The notes: generated by a model from the letters alone, not told the origin. Shown: positions 41,254-50,083, counted from the first letter of the stretch. The stretch: 64,000 nucleotides of DNA from Marinobacter pelagius (GCF_003315345.1 NZ_QNRO01000005.1:1-64000), one strand, 5' to 3'. A program made the numbers and translations.

Positions 41254-42873
41254 ATGACCAACTCAGCCAGCTCCATCGCTATCCCGGAAATCGGCGCCAG
41301 TCGTTTCGGCGACCCGATTGTACTGTTCCTGACCGTCGGCTTTATTCTGCTCTTCCTTGGGCTGTCACTGTATGACATTGAATGGACAGCCAGCCTGATC
41401 AGTGCGGGCTTTGCCTGGACCGCTGCTAATCTGGGCTCCTATTTCCAGCTTCTGCTACTGCTCACCTTTCTGATCGGTATGGGCGTGGCCATATCGCCGG
41501 CGGGTAGCGCAAAAGTCGGGAACCTGGATGCGCCCGAGTTGAGTACCTTCAAGTGGTTGTCGGTAATTATGTGCACCCTGCTGGCGGGCGGCGGGGTTTT
41601 CTTTGCTGCTGGTGAGCCAATCTACCACTTCGTCGTCACGCCGCCGGTGTTCGATACCGAAGCAGCCACAGCGGAGGCGGTTGCCCCGGCTCTTGCCCAG
41701 TCCTTCATGCACTGGGGCTTCCTGGCCTGGGCCATTCTTGGCACTCTTTCCGCCATCGTTCTGGCTCATGCCCATTATGTGAAGGGGCAGCCGCTGAAAC
41801 CAAGGACTCTGCTCTACCCGGTATTTGGTGATCGGATAATGCAGGGATGGTTTGGGGCCTGTGTCGACTCAGCCTGTGTAATCGCGGTAGTCGCGGGAAC
41901 GGTCGGGCCTATCGGTTTTCTGGCTACCCAGGTCAGTTTTGGCTTGCACGATCTGTTCGGGTTTTCTGGAGGGTACGGTACCCAACTGGTCATACTTGGC
42001 GTCCTGGCGGCGGTATATGTGACCTCGGCAATGACGGGCATTCACAGAGGGATTCAGTTACTGAGTCGTCTCAACGTGTTTCTTGCCCTGGCGGTTGCTG
42101 CCGTTATCTTCCTGTTCGGTCCGACGCTGTTTCTCACTAACGCCTTCACCCAGGGGTTTGGTGAATACATTAGTTCCTTCTTTGCCATGGCTACCGTCAC
42201 TTCTGTCACTGCAGAGGGCTGGTGGATGCAGTGGTGGACGGTGTTCTTCTTTGCCTGGTTCCTGGGCTATGGCCCGTTGATGGCGCTTTTTGTAGCGCGT
42301 ATTTCACGGGGGCGGACCATACGGCAGATGATTCTCGCGGTCAGTGTTCTGGCCCCTATTGTCACAACCATCTGGTTCACACTCCTGGGTGGCTCCGGCA
42401 TTTTTTATCAGCTCACTGGAGTGATTGACTTGAGCGAGGCGCTCAACAACTTCCAGTTTGATGTCGCAACGCTCACTGTTGCCCAGGCCTTGCCGGGCGG
42501 AGCAATGATGGCCCTGGCGATCCTCGTGCTGACAACCATTTTCGTGGCAACGACCGGCGACTCGATGAGCTACGCCATTGCCGTGGTCAGTGTGGGCCAT
42601 GATGAGCCGGAACCGATTGTGCGGGCCTTCTGGGGTGTGGCCATGGCGCTCATGGCGGCTGTACTGCTGTACATGGGAGCAGGCCAGATCAGTGCGCTGC
42701 AGCAGTTTATTGTGATAACGGCGATACCCGTGTCACTGATTCTTTTACCCTCGCTGTACATTGGCCCAAAATCGGCCTACGCCATGGCCCGTGAACAGGG
42801 AATTGTCGCTCCCAAGGGCGAAGTGGCACTAGTTGGCGCGACCACCGCCTCGCCTGCGAGTTCAGGAGACTGA
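41254..42873 (+). CDS. BCCT family transporter with altered Trp box
   Basis: A 539-residue inner-membrane symporter with about twelve helices. The start MTNSASSIAIPE (41254) is used because the frame upstream overlaps the previous gene. The family block is WTVFFFAWFLGYGPLM then ARISRGRTIRQM. In BetP-type proteins the same helix reads YWAWWISWSP; here the aromatic cage positions are F, W, F and Y. Helix 4 keeps HWGFLAW. So an aromatic cation-binding site remains but is tuned differently from glycine-betaine carriers. It presumably imports the substrate of the surrounding catabolic operon. Confidence 0.92.
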   Translation: MTNSASSIAIPEIGASRFGDPIVLFLTVGFILLFLGLSLYDIEWTASLISAGFAWTAANLGSYFQLLLLLTFLIGMGVAISPAGSAKVGNLDAPELSTFKWLSVIMCTLLAGGGVFFAAGEPIYHFVVTPPVFDTEAATAEAVAPALAQSFMHWGFLAWAILGTLSAIVLAHAHYVKGQPLKPRTLLYPVFGDRIMQGWFGACVDSACVIAVVAGTVGPIGFLATQVSFGLHDLFGFSGGYGTQLVILGVLAAVYVTSAMTGIHRGIQLLSRLNVFLALAVAAVIFLFGPTLFLTNAFTQGFGEYISSFFAMATVTSVTAEGWWMQWWTVFFFAWFLGYGPLMALFVARISRGRTIRQMILAVSVLAPIVTTIWFTLLGGSGIFYQLTGVIDLSEALNNFQFDVATLTVAQALPGGAMMALAILVLTTIFVATTGDSMSYAIAVVSVGHDEPEPIVRAFWGVAMALMAAVLLYMGAGQISALQQFIVITAIPVSLILLPSLYIGPKSAYAMAREQGIVAPKGEVALVGATTASPASSGD

Positions 42874-42876
42874 AGC

Positions 42877-44607
42877 ATGGCAACTCCCTCACACGTTACC
42901 GAGCAGTTACACCTGCGCCCGTCGGATCAGGTGATGAAACTGGAGCGACTGGGAAGCCTTCACGCCAGCCGACTGAGCTTCTGTCGCAGCCTGGTTCGCC
43001 AGATGGCGCGCGAGGACTGGACAGTCAACACGGACCGTTTTGACCTGGATGCTGACGGCCACGGGGTCGTGATCTACCGGCTGAATACGCCCAACCACAC
43101 CTATCACGGAGTGGTATTCTCCCAGCACCTGGATCCGGCGCGCCGGTCTGACCGGGTGATTGCCGAAGCTTGGGACGTCACTTTTGCCCTGGTAGAAGGA
43201 GAAGTGGAGGCCAGCCTGCTCGACCAGATGGCGGCCAATGTACCGCTTCAGGAGGCTGGTCGTCAGCATCCGAGATTGCTGGTGCTATCGAGAGCCAACA
43301 AGAGCCTCCGAAATTTCAGCCACTTTGTTGAGGCATTGGCCTCCGGGCGCCAGCCGGATCCCGCCTGGTTAACCCGGGTGGGGTACCTGTACCGCACGAC
43401 AGCCGTATACGGCAATGGCAAATTCGGGATCGCGGACTACGCCCGGCTCCAGAAAAACCCGGATTTCAACCGGCCGTTCTCCGCGCAGATGTTTGCCGTG
43501 TACCTGCTTCGCCATTTCTCGGTGCAGCAGGTAGAGCATCTTGCCCAAATGCATTCGCCGGAGCGTGCCGTGACCCTGGCCCCGGCACTTCAGCGTTACC
43601 TGGGTATCGGCAACTCAACCGGTCTTGGGATGGCTCCTTTCCTGATCAATCATCCGCAGCTGATCCAGCAATGGGTATATGGCAGGGAGCGGGCACTGGC
43701 GTATGCCCGCGAACAGTTGCCGGATGACGCCGGCCGTCGGGAGCTGCTGGCGTTATTGAAGCGGGCACATCAGCATTTTTCCGAAACGGTGACGGAAGAC
43801 GCTGAGCAGAGCCTGCGCAACGAGGCCACCGTCGCTTCTATCAAAGCGGTTATGGAGTGGCTGGAAAGAACCCCGGCCACATCCCGTCTCTGGACCGATT
43901 TGCTGGCGTGGGCGGATGAGCAATGCGCACTGGAGGCGCAGGAGCTGATCAACACCTTACTGATCGAGCTATATCCGGACATCATCGATGCTATGGAGAA
44001 TGAGCTGGGTTGTGAGGAAATACTCGAATTACAGCCGGAAATGCGGGCGGCAACCCTGAAAAGCCAGATTGAACGCCGGTTTTCGTGGGCGCTCGACTAC
44101 GATCCCAAGAATCCCGACCACCATTACTGGTTCTGGTACCGGTCCGCCGAAAAGGAGGAACCGCGCCTGGGTGTGCGTGCCGCCGAACCGGGTGCCGAGA
44201 AGGAAATGCTCCTGGCCATAGGGCCGCGTATTTACCGCACACATCAGTTGCTGGATGCGTTTCTCGACCGTTGTCCGGCAGGTTCCGTGGTCGAGTTCCT
44301 GATGGCCCATCCGCGGCAGAAGGAAACGGTAAGGCGCATCCAGACCATGGCAGCTACGCCTTATGGAGAAATTCAGGCCAACCTCTGGCACCGGGACATG
44401 AAACCTATGCACCTGCTTCGAACCAAACTGTCGTTTTTTGGTGCCAGCCGCTTTGACCCCAAATCCGATCGCTGGGTTCGGGTTACGTTGTTTCAGGGGG
44501 CGCCGCTGTTTTGTGAACTGTTCAGCGATCATGGTGCCAACAAGGCACGTCTGGCGGAGCTGGATGACTGGAGTTTTCCCGTGCAACCGGAGTTGGAATC
44601 GCAATGA
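42877..44607 (+). CDS. 576-residue protein of unknown family
   Basis: A 576-residue protein I do not recognise. ATG follows CAGGAGA and comes 3 bases after the BCCT stop; the last 4 bases overlap the DUF3726 gene, so it is firmly inside the operon. No signal peptide or membrane helix is visible. It looks mixed alpha/beta, then mainly helical from about 190. Possible conserved patches are RLNTPNHTYHGVVFS (66-80), YRTTAVYGNGKFG (173-185), DPKNPDHHYWFWYRSAEKEEPR (about 410-431; HHYWFWY core) and NLWHRDMKP near 505. Clusters of His, Trp and Tyr suggest an enzyme. The role could be the first catabolic step, but this is only a contextual guess. Confidence 0.88.
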   Translation: MATPSHVTEQLHLRPSDQVMKLERLGSLHASRLSFCRSLVRQMAREDWTVNTDRFDLDADGHGVVIYRLNTPNHTYHGVVFSQHLDPARRSDRVIAEAWDVTFALVEGEVEASLLDQMAANVPLQEAGRQHPRLLVLSRANKSLRNFSHFVEALASGRQPDPAWLTRVGYLYRTTAVYGNGKFGIADYARLQKNPDFNRPFSAQMFAVYLLRHFSVQQVEHLAQMHSPERAVTLAPALQRYLGIGNSTGLGMAPFLINHPQLIQQWVYGRERALAYAREQLPDDAGRRELLALLKRAHQHFSETVTEDAEQSLRNEATVASIKAVMEWLERTPATSRLWTDLLAWADEQCALEAQELINTLLIELYPDIIDAMENELGCEEILELQPEMRAATLKSQIERRFSWALDYDPKNPDHHYWFWYRSAEKEEPRLGVRAAEPGAEKEMLLAIGPRIYRTHQLLDAFLDRCPAGSVVEFLMAHPRQKETVRRIQTMAATPYGEIQANLWHRDMKPMHLLRTKLSFFGASRFDPKSDRWVRVTLFQGAPLFCELFSDHGANKARLAELDDWSFPVQPELESQ

Positions 44608-45371
44608 AAGTGTCATTTAACGAACTTCAGGGCATCGGTCGAAAAGCCTTTGCCGCGATCGGCTTTGCCGAGGGTGACGCGATAGACGCTTCGGAAATGG
44701 TTGCCTGGCTTGAAGCCCACGGCCTCGGCGGTGCCGAAGCCCTGAAGAAGGGCTTGCGATACATCGTTACCGAAGATCAGAGCACTTCACCAACACTGGT
44801 CTATCAGGACGCCGACTTCAGCGTACTGGATGCCCACAACCATAGCATCCTGGGCAATGCCAGCCTGGCTGTCGAACTCGGCTATGCCCGGGCGCGGTCG
44901 AGGGGATTGTCGATCACCAAGATTCGTCGCTGCCACAACCGTATTCTGATTATCGGCTATCTGTCGCGGCTGGCGCGCCGCGGCATGAACGTCACCGCGT
45001 TCTGGCGCAACGCCCACGACCCTCTGACGGAAGTGGTGGTCGGCTTCAAGGCGGGGCATCCGGTGCCTGAAATCTGTTTCTACAGTCTGGATGATGCGCC
45101 CGATGACACCGAGAGGAACGACGGCATCACCCTGATCATGGCCAATCACGTTGATTTGTTGCCAAGTCTGCGTTCGGACTACGCATTGACCAACTTGATG
45201 TGGCAGACCGAGGAAGACCTGGAACGGCTGAAGGATCGGGCGCTGGTTGAGGGCATGGAGGTGGACGACGAACTCTGGCGCAGCCTCAAATCCCTGGCCG
45301 AGCAACTGTTGGTCGAGGCGACCGATGCTTCACGGGGTGGCGCGGGTGCGGGTACCAATGACAACGACTGA
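44604..45371 (+). CDS. DUF3726 family protein
   Basis: A 255-residue cytoplasmic protein that matches DUF3726 as I remember it: it opens with MKVSFNELQGIGRKAFAAIGFAEG and WLEAHGLGG, with the motif DAHNHSILGNASLAVE (about residues 74-89; the DAHN-N region) further on. No function is known for the family. It overlaps the 576-residue gene by 4 bases and precedes a RidA gene by 13 bases. The constant linkage with an unknown large protein suggests that the two form a complex or catalyse successive steps. Confidence 0.82.
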   Translation: MKVSFNELQGIGRKAFAAIGFAEGDAIDASEMVAWLEAHGLGGAEALKKGLRYIVTEDQSTSPTLVYQDADFSVLDAHNHSILGNASLAVELGYARARSRGLSITKIRRCHNRILIIGYLSRLARRGMNVTAFWRNAHDPLTEVVVGFKAGHPVPEICFYSLDDAPDDTERNDGITLIMANHVDLLPSLRSDYALTNLMWQTEEDLERLKDRALVEGMEVDDELWRSLKSLAEQLLVEATDASRGGAGAGTNDND

Positions 45372-45384
45372 CAGGAAGGCAACA

Positions 45385-45780
45385 GTGACCGAATCCATAA
45401 CGACCACTCCTATTGCAACCGGCTTGCCGCAATCAAAGGCCCCCCTCGAATGGGCCGTGAGTGCGAACGGCATCCTTTTCACCGCCCAGATTCCGATCGA
45501 CGCCAGCGGCCAGGTGGTTGCAGGCGGAATAGAAGCGCAGGCCCGGCAAACCATGGAGAATCTGAAACACACACTTGAGTGCGCAGGGGGCGGGATGGCC
45601 AGCCTGGCGCAGGCCCTGATCTATGTGACGGATCGGGCCCACCTGCCGGTGGTGAACCAGGTGTACGGTGAATACGTTACGCAACCATACCCGAACCGCG
45701 CGGCAATCATCGTCTCCGGATTTGCCCGAGAAGAGATGTTGGTCGAGATCGTGGCTTATGCCGCGACACCTCATCCTTGA
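45385..45780 (+). CDS. RidA family enamine/imine deaminase-like protein
   Basis: A 131-residue RidA/YjgF protein. I chose the GTG at 45385, which follows AGGAAGG at a good distance and starts after the DUF3726 stop; an ATG at 45358 would overlap that gene. The family Arg is in YPNRAAIIV (about residue 105) and the C-terminal EIVAYA is typical. RidA enzymes hydrolyse reactive enamines/imines to keto acids. In this operon it may clear such an intermediate formed during breakdown of the imported nitrogen compound. Last gene of the cluster. Confidence 0.87.
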   Translation: MTESITTTPIATGLPQSKAPLEWAVSANGILFTAQIPIDASGQVVAGGIEAQARQTMENLKHTLECAGGGMASLAQALIYVTDRAHLPVVNQVYGEYVTQPYPNRAAIIVSGFAREEMLVEIVAYAATPHP

Positions 45781-45801
45781 GGACGCCTGAGGCGGTCGGG
45801 G

Positions 45802-46539
45802 TTACTTGACCCCGAACCCGCGCTTGTTGAGAAATTCCTTCATGTGCGGCCGAAGCTTGGTGGTGAACAGCGGCTTCAGCTCCTTGGACCAGTTGGAATC
45901 CTTGTTGCCACCGGTGCGGTCCAGGTAATACTGGTGCATGGTGTCGTCGAATGCGGCGACCTGCTCCTCGTCCTTGCTGTCGTCGTAGTAGTCTTCCTTG
46001 AGAATGGTCTCCAGCGACAGCCGGGGCTTCACTTCCGGATCCTGGTCCGGGTAGCCGAGGCTCATGCCGAACACCGGGTAGACGTGCTCCGGCAGTTTCA
46101 GAATCTCGGCCACCTGGGCCGGATCATTCCGGATCCCGCCCACGTAACACAGCCCCAAGCCTTCGGATTCGGCGGCAACCGCCACGTTCTGGGCCATCAG
46201 CGCGGCATCAACACTGGCCACCACCAGCTGCTCGGTCATACCCCGGACCACGTCGGCGCCAGCTCGCTCCGCGGCTTCGGTGGAGCGTTTCATGTCGGCG
46301 CAGAACACCAGGAAATCTGAAGCCTCCACCACATGGGCCTGGCCACCGGCCAGTTCGGAAATCTTGCGGCGGTTCTCCGGATTGACCACGTGGATGATGG
46401 AGTAGGCCTGAACGTGGTTGGAGGTGGCGGCGCACTGGCCGGCACGAACCAGCTCTTCCAGCAGGTCGCGGGGGATCTTCTGGTCCTTGAACTTGCGGAT
46501 GGAGCGGTGGGATTTGATGAGTTCAATGGTCGGATTCAT
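45802..46539 (-). CDS. NfsA-like FMN nitroreductase
   Basis: A 245-residue flavin reductase of the oxygen-insensitive nitroreductase (NfsA/FRP) type. Start MNPTIELIKSHRSIRKFKDQ; the frame start 21 residues earlier is not family-like. Motifs are the FMN-contacting SHRSIRKF and the conserved LMAQNVAVAAESEGLGLCYVGGIRN. It uses NADPH to reduce nitro or quinone compounds, or serves as a flavin reductase. It is monocistronic, divergent from an MFS permease and convergent with the RidA operon. Confidence 0.9.
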   Translation of the reverse strand: MNPTIELIKSHRSIRKFKDQKIPRDLLEELVRAGQCAATSNHVQAYSIIHVVNPENRRKISELAGGQAHVVEASDFLVFCADMKRSTEAAERAGADVVRGMTEQLVVASVDAALMAQNVAVAAESEGLGLCYVGGIRNDPAQVAEILKLPEHVYPVFGMSLGYPDQDPEVKPRLSLETILKEDYYDDSKDEEQVAAFDDTMHQYYLDRTGGNKDSNWSKELKPLFTTKLRPHMKEFLNKRGFGVK

Positions 46540-46650
46540 GGGTTCTCTCTGATACATGGCTTTCAGATAGCATACGAAACAGTTCACAATAATCCGTTCC
46601 ATTGCCGTAAGGCAAACGACTGAGAATTCCCTTCCCTGGAGATTACGCTC

Positions 46651-47859
46651 TTGTCTGCTGACGAGACCAAACGAAATTTCGTGGCCGTCTGTGTATCGCT
46701 GACGTTCTGCTTTGTCGTCTACTCGATGCTGCTGGTGACGGTTCCGGTCTACAGCCTTGAGTTGGGCGCGACACCGCTGATGCTGGGTGTGGTTCTGAGT
46801 TCCCAGTATCTACTCCCGTTCCTGCTGGCCATTCCGCTCGGCGGCGTGGTCACTCGGCATGGCGGTCGGGTGACCCTGGTGGCGGGGGCGCTGGTCATGG
46901 TGGTGGGGCTGGTGCTGATGCAGGTGCTGCCGGGTTTCTATGGCCTGATTGCCGGCCAACTGCTGGTCGGGCTGGCCCATCTGCAGATGGTGCTCTCGGC
47001 GCAGACCGTGATCTCGTCACTGGCAACGGGGCCCAGGTTGGAAGGTTATTTCGGATGGTATGCGACCTGGCTGTCCGGCGGCCAGGTGATTGGGCCGCTG
47101 ATTGCCGGCGGCTGGATCGAAGTAGCAGGAGGCGTTGGCAATCTTTTCCTGGTGATGGCCGCCATCGCCCTGGCAGGTGGAATCACGGGCCTGCTGCTCA
47201 CCGGCGAGGCGAACCGGGGCGAGCGGGTTGCCCGATCGCAAACCGGGTTCCGGGCCCAGGCCAGGCTGATGCGGGAGAATAGCGGGGTGCAGATTTCCGT
47301 GCTGATCACAGTTGCCGGCATGTTCGCATTGGGTGTCTATGGCAGCTACCTGCCGGTGTACCTCGACAGCCTTGAAATGGGCGCGGCATTGATCGGGGTG
47401 CTGGTCAGTATTCGGGCGGGCGTGTCCATGCTCGCACGCCCCTTCATTCCGAGGATCATAGCTGCTGTGGGCGGTCGGGAAAATGCGACTTATTTGTCCC
47501 TCGGCACGCTTGCGGTTGGCCTGGGTTGCCTGGGATTTGCCGGGAATGCGCCCCTCGTGGCGCTGTTGTCGGTTCTGGTGGGAGTGGGCTCTGGTCTGTG
47601 TCAGCCCCTGTCGATGGTGGTGCTGGCGGAAAGTGTCGAGAAGGCCCAGCGGGCGGGGGCGCTTGGCATGCGGCTGATGGCGAACCGGGCGATCCACTTC
47701 CTGGCCCCGTTGCTGTTCGGTGCGATCCTGGCTATTAGTGGTTTTGGCGTGTCGTTTGCGCTGTCGGGGATTGTGGTGGCGGTGGTTGCCGGAGCTCTAT
47801 ATCGCTTTGGGTTTCCAACTCCGGGGGCATCGGCACGGCAGGAATCGAATCGTAAGTGA
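46651..47859 (+). CDS. MFS transporter
   Basis: A 402-residue major facilitator protein with about twelve helices; the GGVVTRHGGR loop between helices 2 and 3 is the usual MFS signature A region. The start is TTG at 46651, preceded by CTGGAGA, giving MSADETKRNF before the first helix. Charged inter-domain loop residues lie near 190-215. Drug or metabolite export is the common activity of this subgroup, but the substrate is unknown. A terminator follows it. Confidence 0.87.
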   Translation: MSADETKRNFVAVCVSLTFCFVVYSMLLVTVPVYSLELGATPLMLGVVLSSQYLLPFLLAIPLGGVVTRHGGRVTLVAGALVMVVGLVLMQVLPGFYGLIAGQLLVGLAHLQMVLSAQTVISSLATGPRLEGYFGWYATWLSGGQVIGPLIAGGWIEVAGGVGNLFLVMAAIALAGGITGLLLTGEANRGERVARSQTGFRAQARLMRENSGVQISVLITVAGMFALGVYGSYLPVYLDSLEMGAALIGVLVSIRAGVSMLARPFIPRIIAAVGGRENATYLSLGTLAVGLGCLGFAGNAPLVALLSVLVGVGSGLCQPLSMVVLAESVEKAQRAGALGMRLMANRAIHFLAPLLFGAILAISGFGVSFALSGIVVAVVAGALYRFGFPTPGASARQESNRK

Positions 47860-47908
47860 TCGTGGGCTGCACCGTAATGAAAACCGGCCCGCTTTATTGC
47901 ACCAAAAC

Positions 47909-47950
47909 AAGGCGAAAAGGTCTCGTCAGAGGTCTCTTCGCCTTTCTTTT
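47909..47950 (+). terminator. probable terminator after MFS gene
   Basis: AAGGCGAA (47909-47916) pairs with TTCGCCTT (47937-47944) around a 20-base loop and is followed by TCTTTTT. The loop is long, so it is weaker than a classical terminator. It separates the MFS gene from the cytosine operon. Confidence 0.65.
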
Positions 47951-47965
47951 TGTGCAGATTGCACA
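47951..47965. promoter_or_regulatory. perfect dyad upstream of the codB promoter
   Basis: TGTGCAGATTGCACA, a perfect 6-bp inverted repeat with a 3-base spacer, centred about 80 bases before the likely transcription start. That distance fits an activator site for a sigma-54 promoter. The half sites do not have the NtrC orientation, so the protein binding here is unknown. Confidence 0.5.
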
Positions 47966-48011
47966 TGCAGGGTCCTCTTTTTGTTAGCGCGTGGCTGAAT
48001 TAAACGGCATA

Positions 48012-48027
48012 TGGCATAGACGTTGCC
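48012..48027 (+). promoter_or_regulatory. sigma-54 promoter of the codB operon
   Basis: TGGCATAGACGTTGCC matches the -24/-12 consensus (TGGCA and TTGC) with exactly 10 bases between GG and GC. Transcription would begin near 48038, 24 bases before the codB ATG at 48062. Control by a sigma-54 activator suggests that cytosine is used as a nitrogen source. Confidence 0.75.
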
Positions 48028-48061
48028 ATGTCTTCTGGTGAGTTTTCACCACAGAGAGACA

Positions 48062-49351
48062 ATGGCAATGACTTCACAAGTATCTCCCCAGGAACAGGAC
48101 TATCCGCTTAGCCCGGTTCCCATGGACCAGCGTCGCAGTATCTGGTCCATGGGTCTGGTTCTGCTTGGCTTCACGTTCTTCACTGCCACCATGTGGGCTG
48201 GTGGCAGTATCGGTGTCGCATTCGATTTTTCCACCATGCTGCTGGTGCTGGCAGTGGGTAATCTCCTGCTGGGCACCTACGCGGCGATACTCGGCTATAT
48301 CGCCGCCAAGACCGGTCTGAACACGGCGCTGATGAGCCGCTTCACCTTTGGCGAGCTGGGCAGCAAGCTGTCCGACTTCATTCTCGGGTTTACCCAGATC
48401 GGCTGGTACGCCTGGGGCACGGCCACCATGGCCATCCTGCTGGTCAAGCTGACCGGCCTGCCGGAAAGCTGGACCACCCCGCTGATGGTGGTGTTCGGAT
48501 TTGGCTTCTGTATCACCGCCTTCATTGGCTACAAGGGGCTGGAAATGCTGTCCCGCTTTGCGGTGCCGGCCATGATCATTCTGGTGGCGGTCAGCATGAC
48601 CATTGCCACCTCCGATGCCGGAGGTCTCACCGGGCTGCTGGCCATTACCCCGGCCGATGACATGACGGTGGCGGCCGCGATCACTCTGGTGTTTGGCACC
48701 TTCGTGAGTGGCGGCACCCAGGCCACCAACTGGACCCGCTTTGCCAAATCCGGAAAGACTGCCGTGATTGCGACCCTGGCTGCCTTTTTCCTCGGTAACG
48801 GTCTGATGACCCTGATCGGCGCCTTCGGCGCGCTGGTCTACCAGCAGGCAGACATCGTCGACATCATGGTGGCCCAGGGCCTGGCCACGCTCGGCATCCT
48901 CATGCTGTTCCTGAATCTCTGGACGACGCAGGATAATACCGTATACAACTTCGCGGTCGCCGGCTGCAACATGTTGCGTACCCGTCGACGTAAGTCGGTG
49001 ACCATTGGTGGCGCAGCCATCGGTACGGCACTGGCCGTCATGGGGATGTACGAGTGGCTGATCCCGTTCCTGGTGCTGCTGGGAACCTTCATCCCGCCCA
49101 TCGGTGGCGTCATCATGGCCAGCTACTTTATCGGCTACAAGCGTCAGTACCCGGCCCTTGAGGAGGCGACCCTGCCGGCGTTCAACGTGCCGGGACTGGC
49201 AGCCTATGCCATCGGCTCCGCGGCGGCCTATACCTCACCCTGGATTGCGCCGATTGTCGGGGTACTGGTTGCGGCGGCGAGCTATGGGCTGGTACTGCTG
49301 GTCAGCGACGCGGTGCGTGAGCGCCGGGCCCAGGTCCTGGGAGTCGCGTAA
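48062..49351 (+). CDS. codB: cytosine permease
   Basis: A 429-residue NCS1-family permease with about twelve helices. It resembles CodB throughout: PMDQRRSIWSMGLVLLGFTFFTATMW at the start, AGGSIGVAFDFSTMLLV, TGLNTALMSRFTFGELGS and NLWTTQDNTVYNFAVAG. The ATG at 48062 is used, with a second ATG two codons on. It imports cytosine or a related pyrimidine by proton symport. It is followed directly by a pucR-like gene and codA, all behind a sigma-54 promoter. Confidence 0.93.
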   Translation: MAMTSQVSPQEQDYPLSPVPMDQRRSIWSMGLVLLGFTFFTATMWAGGSIGVAFDFSTMLLVLAVGNLLLGTYAAILGYIAAKTGLNTALMSRFTFGELGSKLSDFILGFTQIGWYAWGTATMAILLVKLTGLPESWTTPLMVVFGFGFCITAFIGYKGLEMLSRFAVPAMIILVAVSMTIATSDAGGLTGLLAITPADDMTVAAAITLVFGTFVSGGTQATNWTRFAKSGKTAVIATLAAFFLGNGLMTLIGAFGALVYQQADIVDIMVAQGLATLGILMLFLNLWTTQDNTVYNFAVAGCNMLRTRRRKSVTIGGAAIGTALAVMGMYEWLIPFLVLLGTFIPPIGGVIMASYFIGYKRQYPALEEATLPAFNVPGLAAYAIGSAAAYTSPWIAPIVGVLVAAASYGLVLLVSDAVRERRAQVLGVA

Positions 49352-50053
49352 GTGGCCCTGCAATGCCGCGACATTCCGCAACTTCCCGGCCTCGGAGCGA
49401 TTCAGCTCCGGGGCGGAAGTTCCGGCGCGGACAACTCGGTGCGCTGGCCTTACCTGGCGGAGAATCGTTCTTTCCGGCAGTGGGTAAGGGGCGGCGAGCT
49501 GGTGTTTGTCACCGGGATCAGCCGCCATCGTAGCCCGGCGAACCTGGCCGAGTGTCTCTACGAGGGCAGGGACTGCCGCATCTCGGGGCTCGTCGTGCTG
49601 ACCGGCGATGCCTACATCGGTCAGTTGCCCGCCATGTTGAGCCGTCTGGCGGATGAACTTGCCATACCGTTGTTCGAGCAGCCGTACTCGCTGCCGCTGG
49701 TGGATGTGACCGAGGCCATCGCCAGGGCCATTCTGACCGGGGAGCAGGCGCAACAGCCCGAGGGTGACAGTCTGGCTGATGCCCTGGTGGCCCGCCTCGA
49801 CGGTCATCAGCTGGACAAACTCATCGGTCAGTACCTGCCCGGGATGCAGGACCGTCTTGCCGGGAGTGCGGATCTCCTCGAAGCCTGGCTGGCCGAGCGG
49901 GGTAATCAATGTGCCATGGCCGAGGCGCTTGGCTGCCATAGAAACACCATCCGGAACCGGATGAACCGGTTGGCGGAGGACATGCCTCCGCAGACCGATC
50001 CTGATGAAACCTTCAAGACCCTGGTGCTGGCTCACCTGCTGTCAAAGCGATGA
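49352..50053 (+). CDS. short PucR family transcriptional regulator
   Basis: A 233-residue regulator beginning with GTG immediately after the codB stop. The N-terminal part (about 1-130) is a PucR purine-catabolism-type domain (LQCRDIPQLPGLG and GELVFVTGI), and the C-terminal 60 residues hold the PucR helix-turn-helix (MAEALGCHRNTIRNRMNRLAEDM; CHRNTIRNR core). Full-length PucR proteins are 400 residues or more and carry an extra middle domain; that part is absent. Between codB and codA, it presumably regulates this operon in response to pyrimidine or a nitrogen signal. Confidence 0.87.
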   Translation: MALQCRDIPQLPGLGAIQLRGGSSGADNSVRWPYLAENRSFRQWVRGGELVFVTGISRHRSPANLAECLYEGRDCRISGLVVLTGDAYIGQLPAMLSRLADELAIPLFEQPYSLPLVDVTEAIARAILTGEQAQQPEGDSLADALVARLDGHQLDKLIGQYLPGMQDRLAGSADLLEAWLAERGNQCAMAEALGCHRNTIRNRMNRLAEDMPPQTDPDETFKTLVLAHLLSKR

Positions 50054-50083
50054 TCCGGGCCAGAGTGAGAATGTGGAGATGTT

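Noticed and set aside
47951-47965. NtrC binding site
   Set aside because: The dyad has GTGCA to the left and TGCAC to the right, the reverse of the NtrC half-site order, so it is reported only as an unassigned activator-type site.
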